Part shown: positions 32,593 through 40,915 of the stretch, one piece after another
How positions within the stretch are numbered: the stretch's first letter is position 1
Layout of the letters: each line of letters starts with the position of its first letter
Source: an uncultured Clostridia bacterium
GTDB taxonomy: Bacteria > Bacillota > Clostridia > TANB77 > CAG-508
NCBI GenBank assembly: GCA_934130285.1
Contig: CAKOXT010000001.1
Location: 62,001-126,000 of the forward strand
Direction: 5' to 3'
DNA: 64,000 bases
Notes under the pieces: generated by a model
Told to the model about the DNA's origin: nothing
The model's database searches: none
The model's input: the letters and a program-made list of their open reading frames with translations, nothing else
Made by a program: the position numbers and the translations under genes

Positions 32593-35094
32593 TTAATTCA
32601 TAATATCTGGATTATCTTCAACAATTTTGTCAATTATGTTTTGATTTGTTCTAAATGGGACAGCATATCCTTCTAATGATACAGCTTTGTCAAAAAGAGA
32701 AGGTGAGTCTTCATTTACATAGATTTTTGCTTTTCCTTTCCCGTTTTTAGCTTCTTGTATTAAGTTTGAAACAGGTGAGTTTCCGTCAAATGCCATTACT
32801 ACTGAGTTTCTTCTTTCAAATATTTCGTAGTTAAAGCTTTTGTAAATTCCCATTTCATCGCTTTCTATTGATATACGTATTCCGTCAATGTTTTCTTTTT
32901 GCAAGTTGTCTGAATCTGATTCAGATATTGTCTTTGGAACAATTGCGTTTATTTCAAATTTTTTGTTTAATTTGTCGTTTAGTTCAACTATTTCTTTTTC
33001 ATATCCTTGCATTTTGTGTCCAACTACGAAGTAGGCTTTGTCTGAATTTACTTTTGTTAATAGTTCTTTTAGTAATTCTTTTCCTTCTGGTGTTACTTCA
33101 GTGTTTCTGCCTTTTTTATTAAAACTTCCTCCTGCAATGATGATTGGAACTTTGTCTGTTGGTAGTTGTTTTACTTTTTGTCTGAAAATGCTTTCTGTTT
33201 CTAAGTTTGTGTTTATTCTCATTTCTGCTGTGTTTAGTTTGCCTTTTTCATGGTTTTCTTTTTCAAGTTCTGTTAGGGCTTCTGTGATTGTTCTACCGTT
33301 AAGGAATTCTTTGAATTTCTTTGATTTTGTTTCAAAGTATTTATTGCTTCTTGTAATTACTTCGTCTTCAACTTTTCTCATTTTTTCAAAGTCTTTGTCA
33401 TCAAGGTGAAGTAGGTTTTGTAATGCAAGTTGCTCATCGATTGTATCAATTCCATAGAATCCGCATCCGTCAGTTCCTTGAACGCATTTTACATCTGCTT
33501 CTAGGTATTTTTTTAGTGGGTGGATGTTAAGGTTTGTTAAGTTGTTTAGTCTTACATTTGAACCTAATTGGAATTCTAATATAATGTTGTTTTTCTTTAA
33601 TTTTTTTAATAGTTGTTTTCCAAGTGGAGAAGATAGGTCTTCTGTGTATAGTCCATGTCCTAGTCTAACTTTTGGCATTGGTTGACCTGGATTTAGTGAG
33701 TCTTCAACGCATTGTATTGATTTTGATACATTGTCTCTAAGACTATCATTTTCTCCTGCGTGTATTCTTATTGTGAAGTCTGGATCTACGTCATTAACGT
33801 AGTCTACTAATTCTTTTATTGCTGGTTTTAAATCTGTTACATCATTTATTTCTTCGCCTATGAAGTCGCTTCCAACTACATAAGGGCTGTGGCTTATTGT
33901 TTTTAATACGTCTAAGTTTGAACGTAGGTAGTTACCAGATACGATTTGATCTTGAATTATTGTAAGTGGAATACGTCGTAAACCTACTAAAAATCTTAGT
34001 TTTACGCCTGTTTCTTTTTCTATGTAAGGTAGAATGTAGTGTAATTCTTCAATTAATTTTATTGCTGGTCCGTTTGCTTTTGCTAAATCAGTATCTGTTA
34101 TTTCAACATATTCTATTTTTTGTTTTTGATATTCTCTTGCAATCCATAGTAATTTATCTTGACGTAGTGAAATGTTTTCAAGTACGTAGTTGTCTTGGTC
34201 TGCAAGCATTTTATTTAATATTCTTTTTATGTCTTGTTCTGGTATTTTGTCTATTTTGTTTTGATCTAATTTGATTTTTGGGTTTGCTTCTACGCCTTTG
34301 CAGAATACGTATCTGTAAATATATAGTTTTTCTAAATTAGTGAATACTGCTTGACCATCTTTTAATAATGCTAAGCTTATTCTAATTTTTGAAATGTTGT
34401 ATGCAGCATTTTCAAGGTTGTTTAGTATGAAGTCTGCAAAGTTTATAAATGTGTTGTCATCTATTTTTCTGGTTAGGTATTTTCCTTGTAAATCTGAGTC
34501 TTTAAATTGTTCTGCAACGATTTCTCTTTGTTTTAAGATGGCTTCTTCTTGTTTTTTTGACATGCGCAAATTTAATTTTTTGATGTAGTATAGGGGATAA
34601 CGTAATTGATGTTTGATTCCTAATGCTATTAATACATCTGGTGATAGGTTTGCGTTCATATGTGTGTGTAGGTCTGTTTTAAATTTGTTCTTTTTTAATA
34701 TATATGATTTTACAATTGTTTTTTGAATTGATAGATTATAATTTTTTGTTTGTGACATTAATGTTTTTGTAATGGCTGGAATTTTTGCTTTTAATTCAAC
34801 GTCACCATTCTCATAGATCGTAGCAATTTTTATTCCACCTAATCTAAGAAAGTAAACGATTTCATTGTCTGCATTGATACAGGCTGGTAATGTTCCAGAT
34901 ATTATTTTCATGTTGTTTGAATCTAGTGTTGTTTCAACTTTACAAAGTTTAGCTAAGTTTGTTATTAAGTTTCCAGTTTTGTGATTTGGTGTTTCAATTA
35001 TGTATGTTAGTTCGTCTTCATTTTTTCTGTATATACTAATTGATATGTCTTTTTCTTTGTCTAGGAAAAATTGATTTAATAATACTTTTTTCAT
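32593..35094 (-). CDS. Adenosine-deaminase-fold protein with a C-terminal SLOG-like Rossmann domain
   Basis: An 833-residue soluble protein. Residues 1-135 are not recognised. Residues 137-630 have the amidohydrolase/ADA metal site: HTH at 143-145, HAGE near 441, GHG near 479 and GTDG near 538. In classical adenosine deaminases that last motif is TDDP, so the second Asp is replaced by Gly here. Residues 640-833 look like a Rossmann nucleotide-binding domain of the LOG/SLOG kind (PIIIAGGSFNKKGR, AYFVVGHKMQGY). Deaminase and SLOG domains both occur in nucleotide-based immune systems, but no known two-gene system is visible here. The gene is a single unit with a 170-base leader. Function as a nucleotide or nucleoside deaminase is inferred. 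Confidence 0.75.
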   Translation of the reverse strand: MKKVLLNQFFLDKEKDISISIYRKNEDELTYIIETPNHKTGNLITNLAKLCKVETTLDSNNMKIISGTLPACINADNEIVYFLRLGGIKIATIYENGDVELKAKIPAITKTLMSQTKNYNLSIQKTIVKSYILKKNKFKTDLHTHMNANLSPDVLIALGIKHQLRYPLYYIKKLNLRMSKKQEEAILKQREIVAEQFKDSDLQGKYLTRKIDDNTFINFADFILNNLENAAYNISKIRISLALLKDGQAVFTNLEKLYIYRYVFCKGVEANPKIKLDQNKIDKIPEQDIKRILNKMLADQDNYVLENISLRQDKLLWIAREYQKQKIEYVEITDTDLAKANGPAIKLIEELHYILPYIEKETGVKLRFLVGLRRIPLTIIQDQIVSGNYLRSNLDVLKTISHSPYVVGSDFIGEEINDVTDLKPAIKELVDYVNDVDPDFTIRIHAGENDSLRDNVSKSIQCVEDSLNPGQPMPKVRLGHGLYTEDLSSPLGKQLLKKLKKNNIILEFQLGSNVRLNNLTNLNIHPLKKYLEADVKCVQGTDGCGFYGIDTIDEQLALQNLLHLDDKDFEKMRKVEDEVITRSNKYFETKSKKFKEFLNGRTITEALTELEKENHEKGKLNTAEMRINTNLETESIFRQKVKQLPTDKVPIIIAGGSFNKKGRNTEVTPEGKELLKELLTKVNSDKAYFVVGHKMQGYEKEIVELNDKLNKKFEINAIVPKTISESDSDNLQKENIDGIRISIESDEMGIYKSFNYEIFERRNSVVMAFDGNSPVSNLIQEAKNGKGKAKIYVNEDSPSLFDKAVSLEGYAVPFRTNQNIIDKIVEDNPDIMN

Positions 35095-35136
35095 TTAATT
35101 ACCGTTCCTTTCTGTGTTTGTTTATATATTTAAATT

Positions 35137-35240
35137 GGAAAGCTGTCTTGTGATTGAAGATGTATTAAGCTTTCCATATTTTGATTAAGTTTTTTCTTAT
35201 AAAAATTGGCAAGTATTCTATCTGTGTGAATATTGCCAAT
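35137..35240 (-). promoter_or_regulatory. Leader region with two long-loop inverted repeats
   Basis: Two inverted repeats lie in the predicted leader of the deaminase-fold gene: GGAAAGCT/AGCTTTCC (35137-35144, 35168-35175) and ATTGGCAA/TTGCCAAT (35205-35212, 35233-35240). Neither has the T-run of a terminator. Confidence 0.45.
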
Positions 35241-35269
35241 GTGGTTTGTATTAAAAACTAGTAATTATT

Positions 35270-35298
35270 ATTGTACCATAATATGATATGCTTTTCAA
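35270..35298 (-). promoter_or_regulatory. Promoter of the deaminase-fold gene
   Basis: On the minus strand, TTGAAA (35298-35293) and TACAAT (35275-35270) are separated by 17 bases. The rest of the 440-base gap 35095-35534 contains the leader, AT-rich DNA and the terminator of the next gene. Confidence 0.65.
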
Positions 35299-35491
35299 TA
35301 TTATGTATACTATTTTTGATACTTTTTATTTAATTATTAGTGTTTTTTGCAAAACTGTTAATTTTTTTATTGGATGTGTTTGTGTGTGAAGGCATATGAG
35401 GTTATATATATGAAAGATTATATATAATCAATGGGATGTATGGAAAACATCTATAGGTTAATACAAATAGATATAATTAGATATAATAAAA

Positions 35492-35526
35492 CGAGCACTT
35501 TTTCTCCAAGTAGAGAATAGTGCTCG
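35492..35526 (-). terminator. Terminator of the GT2 gene
   Basis: A long hairpin between CGAGCACT (35492-35499) and AGTGCTCG (35519-35526), extended by TTCTC/GAGAA inside. On the minus strand it is followed by TTTTATTAT. Confidence 0.85.
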
Positions 35527-35534
35527 CGTGTGCG

Positions 35535-36404
35535 TTACAGCTTGTAGAGTGGTGCTAGTTCTGTCTTGAGGTCTTCAGGTAAGGAATCGAATTTCCCTCT
35601 GAGACGTCGCATGTAGTCCTGAGTAAAGAATGCAATGTCTTTTGCTGTAACGTTGTCGAGTTTCACGAAATTTGCGATTGCATAGTCACATGCATGCAAA
35701 AAGTCAATTGCACGAGAGCGTTCAGCCTCAGTACTAGCAGCATTTGTTAAGCTGGTGCTGTTGTTGCAGGTATAGTTGTAACCAATGAAGTCAATGCAAA
35801 TTACGGAACGTGCCGATGCAATCAGAATGGGGATAAGAGCCACATCTTCATAGCAATGGAGTTCACTGCCTGCAATGGAGAACTTGTAGAAAATGTTCTT
35901 CTTGAATGCAAACAACCAGTAAACTGCATATTTTTTCCTTGGTTTAGACCACTGCTTGAGAGCGTCCATACCAGACATAACAGCATTTGCTTCGTCCAGA
36001 TAGTTGTATCTCTGATGATCCTTGCGTTTCACATCATTAACTAAGTTCACCTGATATCTTACGATGTCAGGGTGATGGTTGTTAATGATGGTAGCCTCTA
36101 ACGTTGCAAGCAAGTTTGGATTAATGGTGTCGTCAGAATCTACGAAAATCACATAATCACCTTCTGCTAAGTTTGTACCTCTTGTTCTTGAGATAGCTAC
36201 ACCTGCATTGCGAAAATGATATGCGTGAACACGCTGATCCTTTTTGACAAATTCATCCAAAATGGCTTTGCTTTTGTCGGTAGAACCATCATTGATGACT
36301 ACAACTTCAAAGTCGTTGTAAGTCTGGGCTAAAATGCTGTTGAGACAACCCCGAAGAGTTTTCTCTGCGTTAAAACATGGAACAATAACACTAAAAAACA
36401 ACAT
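35535..36404 (-). CDS. Glycosyltransferase family 2
   Basis: A 289-residue GT-A fold glycosyltransferase. It has the N-terminal SVIVPCFNAEKTL, the nucleotide-binding VVINDGSTDKS near 35-45 and the DSDD motif (VIFVDSDDTINP) near 88-97. No membrane segment is seen. GT2 enzymes of this length usually transfer sugars to surface polysaccharide. Unlike the GT genes at 49-53 kb, it stands alone, and its DNA is much richer in GC (about 45%) with a GGAGG site. This indicates an origin different from its neighbours. The donor sugar is unknown. Confidence 0.92.
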   Translation of the reverse strand: MLFFSVIVPCFNAEKTLRGCLNSILAQTYNDFEVVVINDGSTDKSKAILDEFVKKDQRVHAYHFRNAGVAISRTRGTNLAEGDYVIFVDSDDTINPNLLATLEATIINNHHPDIVRYQVNLVNDVKRKDHQRYNYLDEANAVMSGMDALKQWSKPRKKYAVYWLFAFKKNIFYKFSIAGSELHCYEDVALIPILIASARSVICIDFIGYNYTCNNSTSLTNAASTEAERSRAIDFLHACDYAIANFVKLDNVTAKDIAFFTQDYMRRLRGKFDSLPEDLKTELAPLYKL

Positions 36405-36578
36405 ATCGTTGTACCTCCTTTTTCAAACGCAGCGGGCTTTTTAGCGAAGCCCTGGTTTGTAAGTTCCATGTCCACGATTATAATATGGAAGTTGGTTAAA
36501 GTCAATTGAATATTGATAAAAATTGTGATATAAGTATTTTATTATTTTTAGAGTGTTTTCTGAAAGGAAATTTAGTGT

Positions 36579-39011
36579 ATGAAGTATAAAGATGTAATTG
36601 AAAAAATGTCTTTGGAAGAGAAGGCAAGTTTGTGTGTTGGTAATGATTATTGGCATAGCTTTGAACTTGAAAAGTATGGGATTCCTAAGATTACTATGTC
36701 AGATGGACCTCATGGGTTGAGGGTTCAAAAAACTAAGGCTGATAATCTTGGTATAAATGAAAGTGAGATTTCTACGTGTTTTCCTGCTTCTGCTAGTTTA
36801 GGTAATACTTGGAATAGAGAGTTGATTTGTTTATTAGGAAAAACTTTGGGAAAAGAGGCTAGAAAAGAAGAGGTTAATATTGTTTTAGGTCCTGCTATTA
36901 ATATAAAGAGAAGTCCTTTGTGTGGTAGAAACTTTGAGTATTTTTCTGAGGATTCTTATTTAACAGGAATTCTTGGCGTGGAATATGTGAAGGGACTTCA
37001 AAGTGAAAATGTTGGAGCTTGTGTAAAACATTTTGCTGTTAATAATCAAGAAAATAGAAGAAGAACTATTGATGTGGTTATTGATGAAAGAGCTTTGAGA
37101 GAAGTGTATTTAAAGGCTTTTGAAATGATTATAAAAAATGCTAAACCTTGGTCTATTATGAGTGCTTATAATAAGGTTAATGGCGAATATTGTAGTGAGA
37201 ATCAACATTTATTGAATGATATTTTAAGAAAAGAATGGAATTTTGATGGAATTGTTATTTCTGATTGGGGTGCTGAAAATGATAGAGTTAAAGGATTGAA
37301 AGCTACTCATGAGTTGGAAATGCCTGGAGGAAGAGGTAATGGTGCCAAAGAAATTATTGAGGCTGTTAAGATTGGAGAAATTTCTGAAACAGAGTTAAAT
37401 GAAGCTGTTGATAGAATTATTGATGTTGCTAGAAAGGGAAGTAATCAGTTTGCATATGATGAAAAGTTAGGAGCATATTTAGAAAAGAATAAAGCTGGTA
37501 AAGAAACTTTTTTTGAATATGATCAGAAGGTTCATCATGAGATTGCTGAGAAAATTGCTGAAGAGACAATTGTATTATTAAAAAACGATAATAATATTCT
37601 TCCTATAAAAAATAAGAAAATTGCTGTTATAGGTGATATGGCTAAAACTCCAAGATATCAAGGAGCAGGAAGTTCGACTATTAATCCATATAAGATTGAA
37701 AATGCTTATGATAACTTGGTTCAAAATGGAATTGATGTTGAATATGCTCAAGGATATGAAAGAATTGAGTCAGAAAATGATGAAGCTTTAAGAAGTGAAG
37801 CTGTTAAAGTTGCTAAGAATAATGACGTTGTACTTGTGTTTGCGGGGCTTACAGAGAATTATGAATCTGAAGGTGTTGATAGAGAAAATTTAGATATGCC
37901 TGAAAATCAAAATAAATTAATTGATGAAATTTGTAATGTTAATGAAAATGTTATTGTTATTTTGTCAAATGGTTCTCCTATATTGATGCCTTGGAAAGAT
38001 AAAGTTAAAGGAATTTTAGCAGGATACATTGGTGGAGAAGCTGGCGGAAAGGCTGTTGTTGATTGCATTCTTGGTAATGTGAATCCAAATGGTAAATTGG
38101 CTGAAACTTATCCTAATAAATTAGAAGATACTTCTTGCTTTAATAATTATCCTGGAAATGAAATAACTGTTGAATATAAAGAGTCTGTTTATGTGGGATA
38201 CAAATATTATGACAAGGTTGGAAAAGATGTGTTATTTCCATTTGGATTTGGTTTGAGTTATACAGAGTTTGGATATTCTGATTTGAAAGTTAATATTGAG
38301 AATGAAAAAGTAGACATTAGATTTAAAATAAAAAATGTTGGAGATGTTGCTGGAAAAGAGATTGCTCAAATATATGTTAAGAAAGCTGATTCTGTAGTAT
38401 TTAGACCAGATAAAGAATTGAGAGATTTTGCTAAGGTCGATTTAAATCCAGGTGAAGAAAAAGATGTTCATATTGTTCTTGATAGAGCTTGTTTTGAATA
38501 TTATGATATTGAAAATGATAGATGGCAAGTTGAGGCTGGAGAATATGAGATTTTAGTTGGAAAATCAAGTAGAAATATTGTTTTGAATGATAAAGTAGTA
38601 ATTAATTCAGATGATGTTTGTGTAAAGAAAGAATTTTGCGAAAAATATTATACTGGTGATGTTCAAAATATTACTGATGAAGAATTTGAAAAATTAATTG
38701 GAAGAAAGTTGCCAGATAAAGTTTTGAAGATTGAAGATATTACGGCTGAAAACACTTTGGAACAGATAAAAAATACTGCGATTGGTAAAGTGATTTATGA
38801 TAATCAGATGGAGAAAATGAATAGATTATTGAGAGAGCAAAATGTTAATAAGGCAACCAAGGTTATGATGGATTTACAAAAACCATTAAAGAAATTTTAT
38901 GAGAAGAAGAGTAGTAAAATTACAAAAGAAATGGTTGATGAATTGATTGCAATGGCTAAGAAAGGCGAGTTTTCAGAGAATAATGCATTTGTGAAAGAAT
39001 ATTTAAAGTAG
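36579..39011 (+). CDS. Family 3 glycoside hydrolase (beta-glucosidase type)
   Basis: An 810-residue GH3 enzyme without a signal peptide, so it is probably cytoplasmic. The N-terminal barrel has KITMSDGPHGLR and the nucleophile in VISDWGAEND near residue 229. The second alpha/beta domain contains the AGAGSSTINPY-like segment (here GAGSSTINPYK) and GLTENYESEGVDR. A fibronectin type III-like domain follows (FPFGFGLSYTEF then GKEIAQIYVKK). The last 110 residues form an extra helical tail. Members cleave terminal beta-glucosides or related sugars. The HAD phosphatase gene follows after 28 bases, so they may share a transcript. Confidence 0.92.
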   Translation: MKYKDVIEKMSLEEKASLCVGNDYWHSFELEKYGIPKITMSDGPHGLRVQKTKADNLGINESEISTCFPASASLGNTWNRELICLLGKTLGKEARKEEVNIVLGPAINIKRSPLCGRNFEYFSEDSYLTGILGVEYVKGLQSENVGACVKHFAVNNQENRRRTIDVVIDERALREVYLKAFEMIIKNAKPWSIMSAYNKVNGEYCSENQHLLNDILRKEWNFDGIVISDWGAENDRVKGLKATHELEMPGGRGNGAKEIIEAVKIGEISETELNEAVDRIIDVARKGSNQFAYDEKLGAYLEKNKAGKETFFEYDQKVHHEIAEKIAEETIVLLKNDNNILPIKNKKIAVIGDMAKTPRYQGAGSSTINPYKIENAYDNLVQNGIDVEYAQGYERIESENDEALRSEAVKVAKNNDVVLVFAGLTENYESEGVDRENLDMPENQNKLIDEICNVNENVIVILSNGSPILMPWKDKVKGILAGYIGGEAGGKAVVDCILGNVNPNGKLAETYPNKLEDTSCFNNYPGNEITVEYKESVYVGYKYYDKVGKDVLFPFGFGLSYTEFGYSDLKVNIENEKVDIRFKIKNVGDVAGKEIAQIYVKKADSVVFRPDKELRDFAKVDLNPGEEKDVHIVLDRACFEYYDIENDRWQVEAGEYEILVGKSSRNIVLNDKVVINSDDVCVKKEFCEKYYTGDVQNITDEEFEKLIGRKLPDKVLKIEDITAENTLEQIKNTAIGKVIYDNQMEKMNRLLREQNVNKATKVMMDLQKPLKKFYEKKSSKITKEMVDELIAMAKKGEFSENNAFVKEYLK

Positions 39012-39039
39012 TAAAAAGTTGGAATGAAAGGATTTGAAG

Positions 39040-39876
39040 ATGATAAAAGCAGTTTTTATTGATATAGATGAAACACTAACAAATAGTCAAAGAGAGGTTA
39101 CTGAAAAGACAAAATCAGAAATAAAAAAATGTGTGGAAAATGGTGTAAAAATAATTTTGACTTCTGGGAGATCTCGTAGAGAGGCTATGGATTTTCAAGA
39201 ACAGATTGGAACAAGTCCATATATAGTTTCTTCAAATGGCGCTTCTGCCTATGATGCAGAAAATGGAGTTGAAATTTATAATGAGAGAATTGATCCTCAA
39301 ATGGTGCTTCAATTAATAAAACATTCAAGAGAGAATGGATATAGAATAAAATTGAACTATAAGGATCTTTTAGTTATGAATGAAGCTGCTTATCCAGATG
39401 AAAAGGACAAGGAAGTTTCTTATGAAGAATTAGAAAGGGTTGCAGTAGAGGAGCAAGTTGTTCAGTGCGTTATTACAAGTACTGATTTTGAGAAAATGAA
39501 GGTTTTTAGAGATTATATAAAAAATGAATGTGTAGGAATAGCTGTTGCAAACGAGTCTAAACGTTTTAAAAATCCTGATTTGAAGCCAAGTAGAAATTAT
39601 TATTGCGATGTTGCGTCTAGTAAGGTTTCTAAAGGAAATGCTGTTAAAGCTGTTTGTGAATATTTTCAAATTAAACCTGAAGAAATAGTTCCAATAGGTG
39701 ATGGAGAAAATGATTTGTCAATGTTTGAATTAACTCCAAATTCTGTTGCTATGGGAAATTCATTGCCTGAAATAAAAGAAAAAGCTAATTATGTTACGGC
39801 TTCAAATGATGAAGATGGTGTAGCTAAGGTGTTAGGGTTTATCATTAAAGTTAATGAAAAAGAGATGCCAATTTGA
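39040..39876 (+). CDS. Cof-type HAD-superfamily hydrolase
   Basis: A 278-residue HAD hydrolase with motif I DIDETL near the N-terminus, TSGRSRREA (motif II region), K in the middle, and GDGENDLSMFE (motif IV) near the end. The Cof subfamily removes phosphate from sugar phosphates, FMN or pyridoxal phosphate. In motif I the second Asp is intact (D-x-D). ATG 39040 is used rather than TTG 39034 because AAAGGA lies eight bases before it. It follows the GH3 gene, hinting that it handles a sugar phosphate produced from the glucoside, but this is only context. Confidence 0.92.
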   Translation: MIKAVFIDIDETLTNSQREVTEKTKSEIKKCVENGVKIILTSGRSRREAMDFQEQIGTSPYIVSSNGASAYDAENGVEIYNERIDPQMVLQLIKHSRENGYRIKLNYKDLLVMNEAAYPDEKDKEVSYEELERVAVEEQVVQCVITSTDFEKMKVFRDYIKNECVGIAVANESKRFKNPDLKPSRNYYCDVASSKVSKGNAVKAVCEYFQIKPEEIVPIGDGENDLSMFELTPNSVAMGNSLPEIKEKANYVTASNDEDGVAKVLGFIIKVNEKEMPI

Positions 39877-39893
39877 AATTGACATCTCTTTTT
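39861..39893. terminator. Terminator after the HAD gene
   Basis: AGAGATGCCAATTT and AAATTGACATCTCT form a hairpin with one mismatch, followed by five T. It overlaps the end of the HAD gene and can serve the convergent ROK gene. Confidence 0.8.
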
Positions 39894-39927
39894 GTTGGTT
39901 AAAAGACTACGAACCAACTGTTTACAC

Positions 39928-40746
39928 TCATAAAAACAAAGATTTCATTGCTCCATAACATCCAGCATAGGAAGAATAGCTTGTCTTAGTGATTTTAAGA
40001 TTGTCCAGAAACTTAGGATAGGCATGTTCTTGCACAAAGCTTTCAGCTTGTGGAAGAAGATCAGGAAATTCAAAGCCACCGCCAGACAGATATAATACAT
40101 CTGGATTAAAACTATGAATTAATGATACTAATGCTATTCCAAGTTCTTGAGATGCTTCTGAAATGATAGCTTGATATTGCTCTTTATCAGTTTCAGTCAT
40201 TCTTTTTAAAATCTTAGATCCAGAGCACAATCTACCTATTTTGGTAATATTTCTGTTCATGTCAAATGTTGGGTTGCCGTAGATTTCACCAGCTAAACCA
40301 ACTGAGCCTGTGAAGAGTTTGCCGTTGATGGCAATTCCAGCACCAATACCAGTTCCACTAGTTACGCTTATGAGTACCTTAGAATTTGGATATTCAAGTG
40401 TGCCTGCTAAACATGCTGCATTGGAATCGTTGATGAGTTTAACTTTTGGACACATTAGATGTGCAAAATCTTTTACGCTTAGATCTTCCAAACATCTTAA
40501 TGTGGTGTGGCATACGTTTTGACCATCATATGTGCAACCAGAAAACGCAATTCCTATTCCATATAAATCGTGTTTGATTGAGCGATAGAATTCTGAAATT
40601 TGATTTATCAAATATTCTTTGCTGCAATCATTTCCTGATGGAATGATATGTGTTATTACTTGGTTATTTACAATGGTAGCCATTTTGATGTTGGTACATC
40701 CTACATCAATGCCACAGAGATTATTCAGTTGCCGAATCCCTTTCAT
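39928..40746 (-). CDS. ROK-family sugar kinase or regulator-type protein
   Basis: A 272-residue ROK protein. It has the ATP phosphate-1 loop CGIDVGCTNIKMATI at residues 11-25, IGIAFSGCTYDG, INDSNAACLAG, and the GTGIGAGIAINGKLFTGSVG segment. ROK proteins phosphorylate glucose, N-acetylmannosamine or similar sugars, or act as repressors when they carry a helix-turn-helix. No helix-turn-helix or obvious zinc motif is seen, so a kinase is likely. At 272 residues it is slightly short for the family. Its GC content is above that of the surroundings, and it has a strong GGAGG site. It is divergent from the M20 peptidase gene. Confidence 0.85.
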   Translation of the reverse strand: MKGIRQLNNLCGIDVGCTNIKMATIVNNQVITHIIPSGNDCSKEYLINQISEFYRSIKHDLYGIGIAFSGCTYDGQNVCHTTLRCLEDLSVKDFAHLMCPKVKLINDSNAACLAGTLEYPNSKVLISVTSGTGIGAGIAINGKLFTGSVGLAGEIYGNPTFDMNRNITKIGRLCSGSKILKRMTETDKEQYQAIISEASQELGIALVSLIHSFNPDVLYLSGGGFEFPDLLPQAESFVQEHAYPKFLDNLKITKTSYSSYAGCYGAMKSLFL

Positions 40747-40825
40747 ATGTCATTACCTCCTTTGGTGCGAGTGTATTGCCTATTATAACACGATTTGAGG
40801 TAAATTACAAATGAATGTTAAATAC

Positions 40826-40878
40826 TTGATTGTTTACATAAAAAATAGTATAATATTGACGTAAGCGTATTTTGCTTA
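40826..40878 (+). promoter_or_regulatory. Promoter of the M20 peptidase gene with a short palindrome
   Basis: TTGATT (40826-40831) and TATAAT (40849-40854) are 17 bases apart. TAAGC-N7-GCTTA lies around the start point (about 40862-40878), a possible operator. Confidence 0.55.
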
Positions 40879-40915
40879 TTATAAGTTTAATTCTTACATT
40901 AAGAAAGGAGCTTTT

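Noticed and set aside
32868..34588. Several open frames on the + strand opposite the deaminase-fold gene
   Set aside because: They are shadows of the long minus-strand gene, with leucine/phenylalanine-rich unlikely compositions and no ribosome sites.
32593..35094. RADAR defence system (ADA-domain RdrB + ATPase RdrA)
   Set aside because: The protein has an ADA fold and similar size, but no RdrA-like ATPase is adjacent, and the C-terminal domain looks SLOG-like. RADAR cannot be claimed.
36441..36656. 71-residue minus-strand open frame upstream of the GH3 gene
   Set aside because: It overlaps the start of the well-supported GH3 gene on the opposite strand and has no ribosome site.
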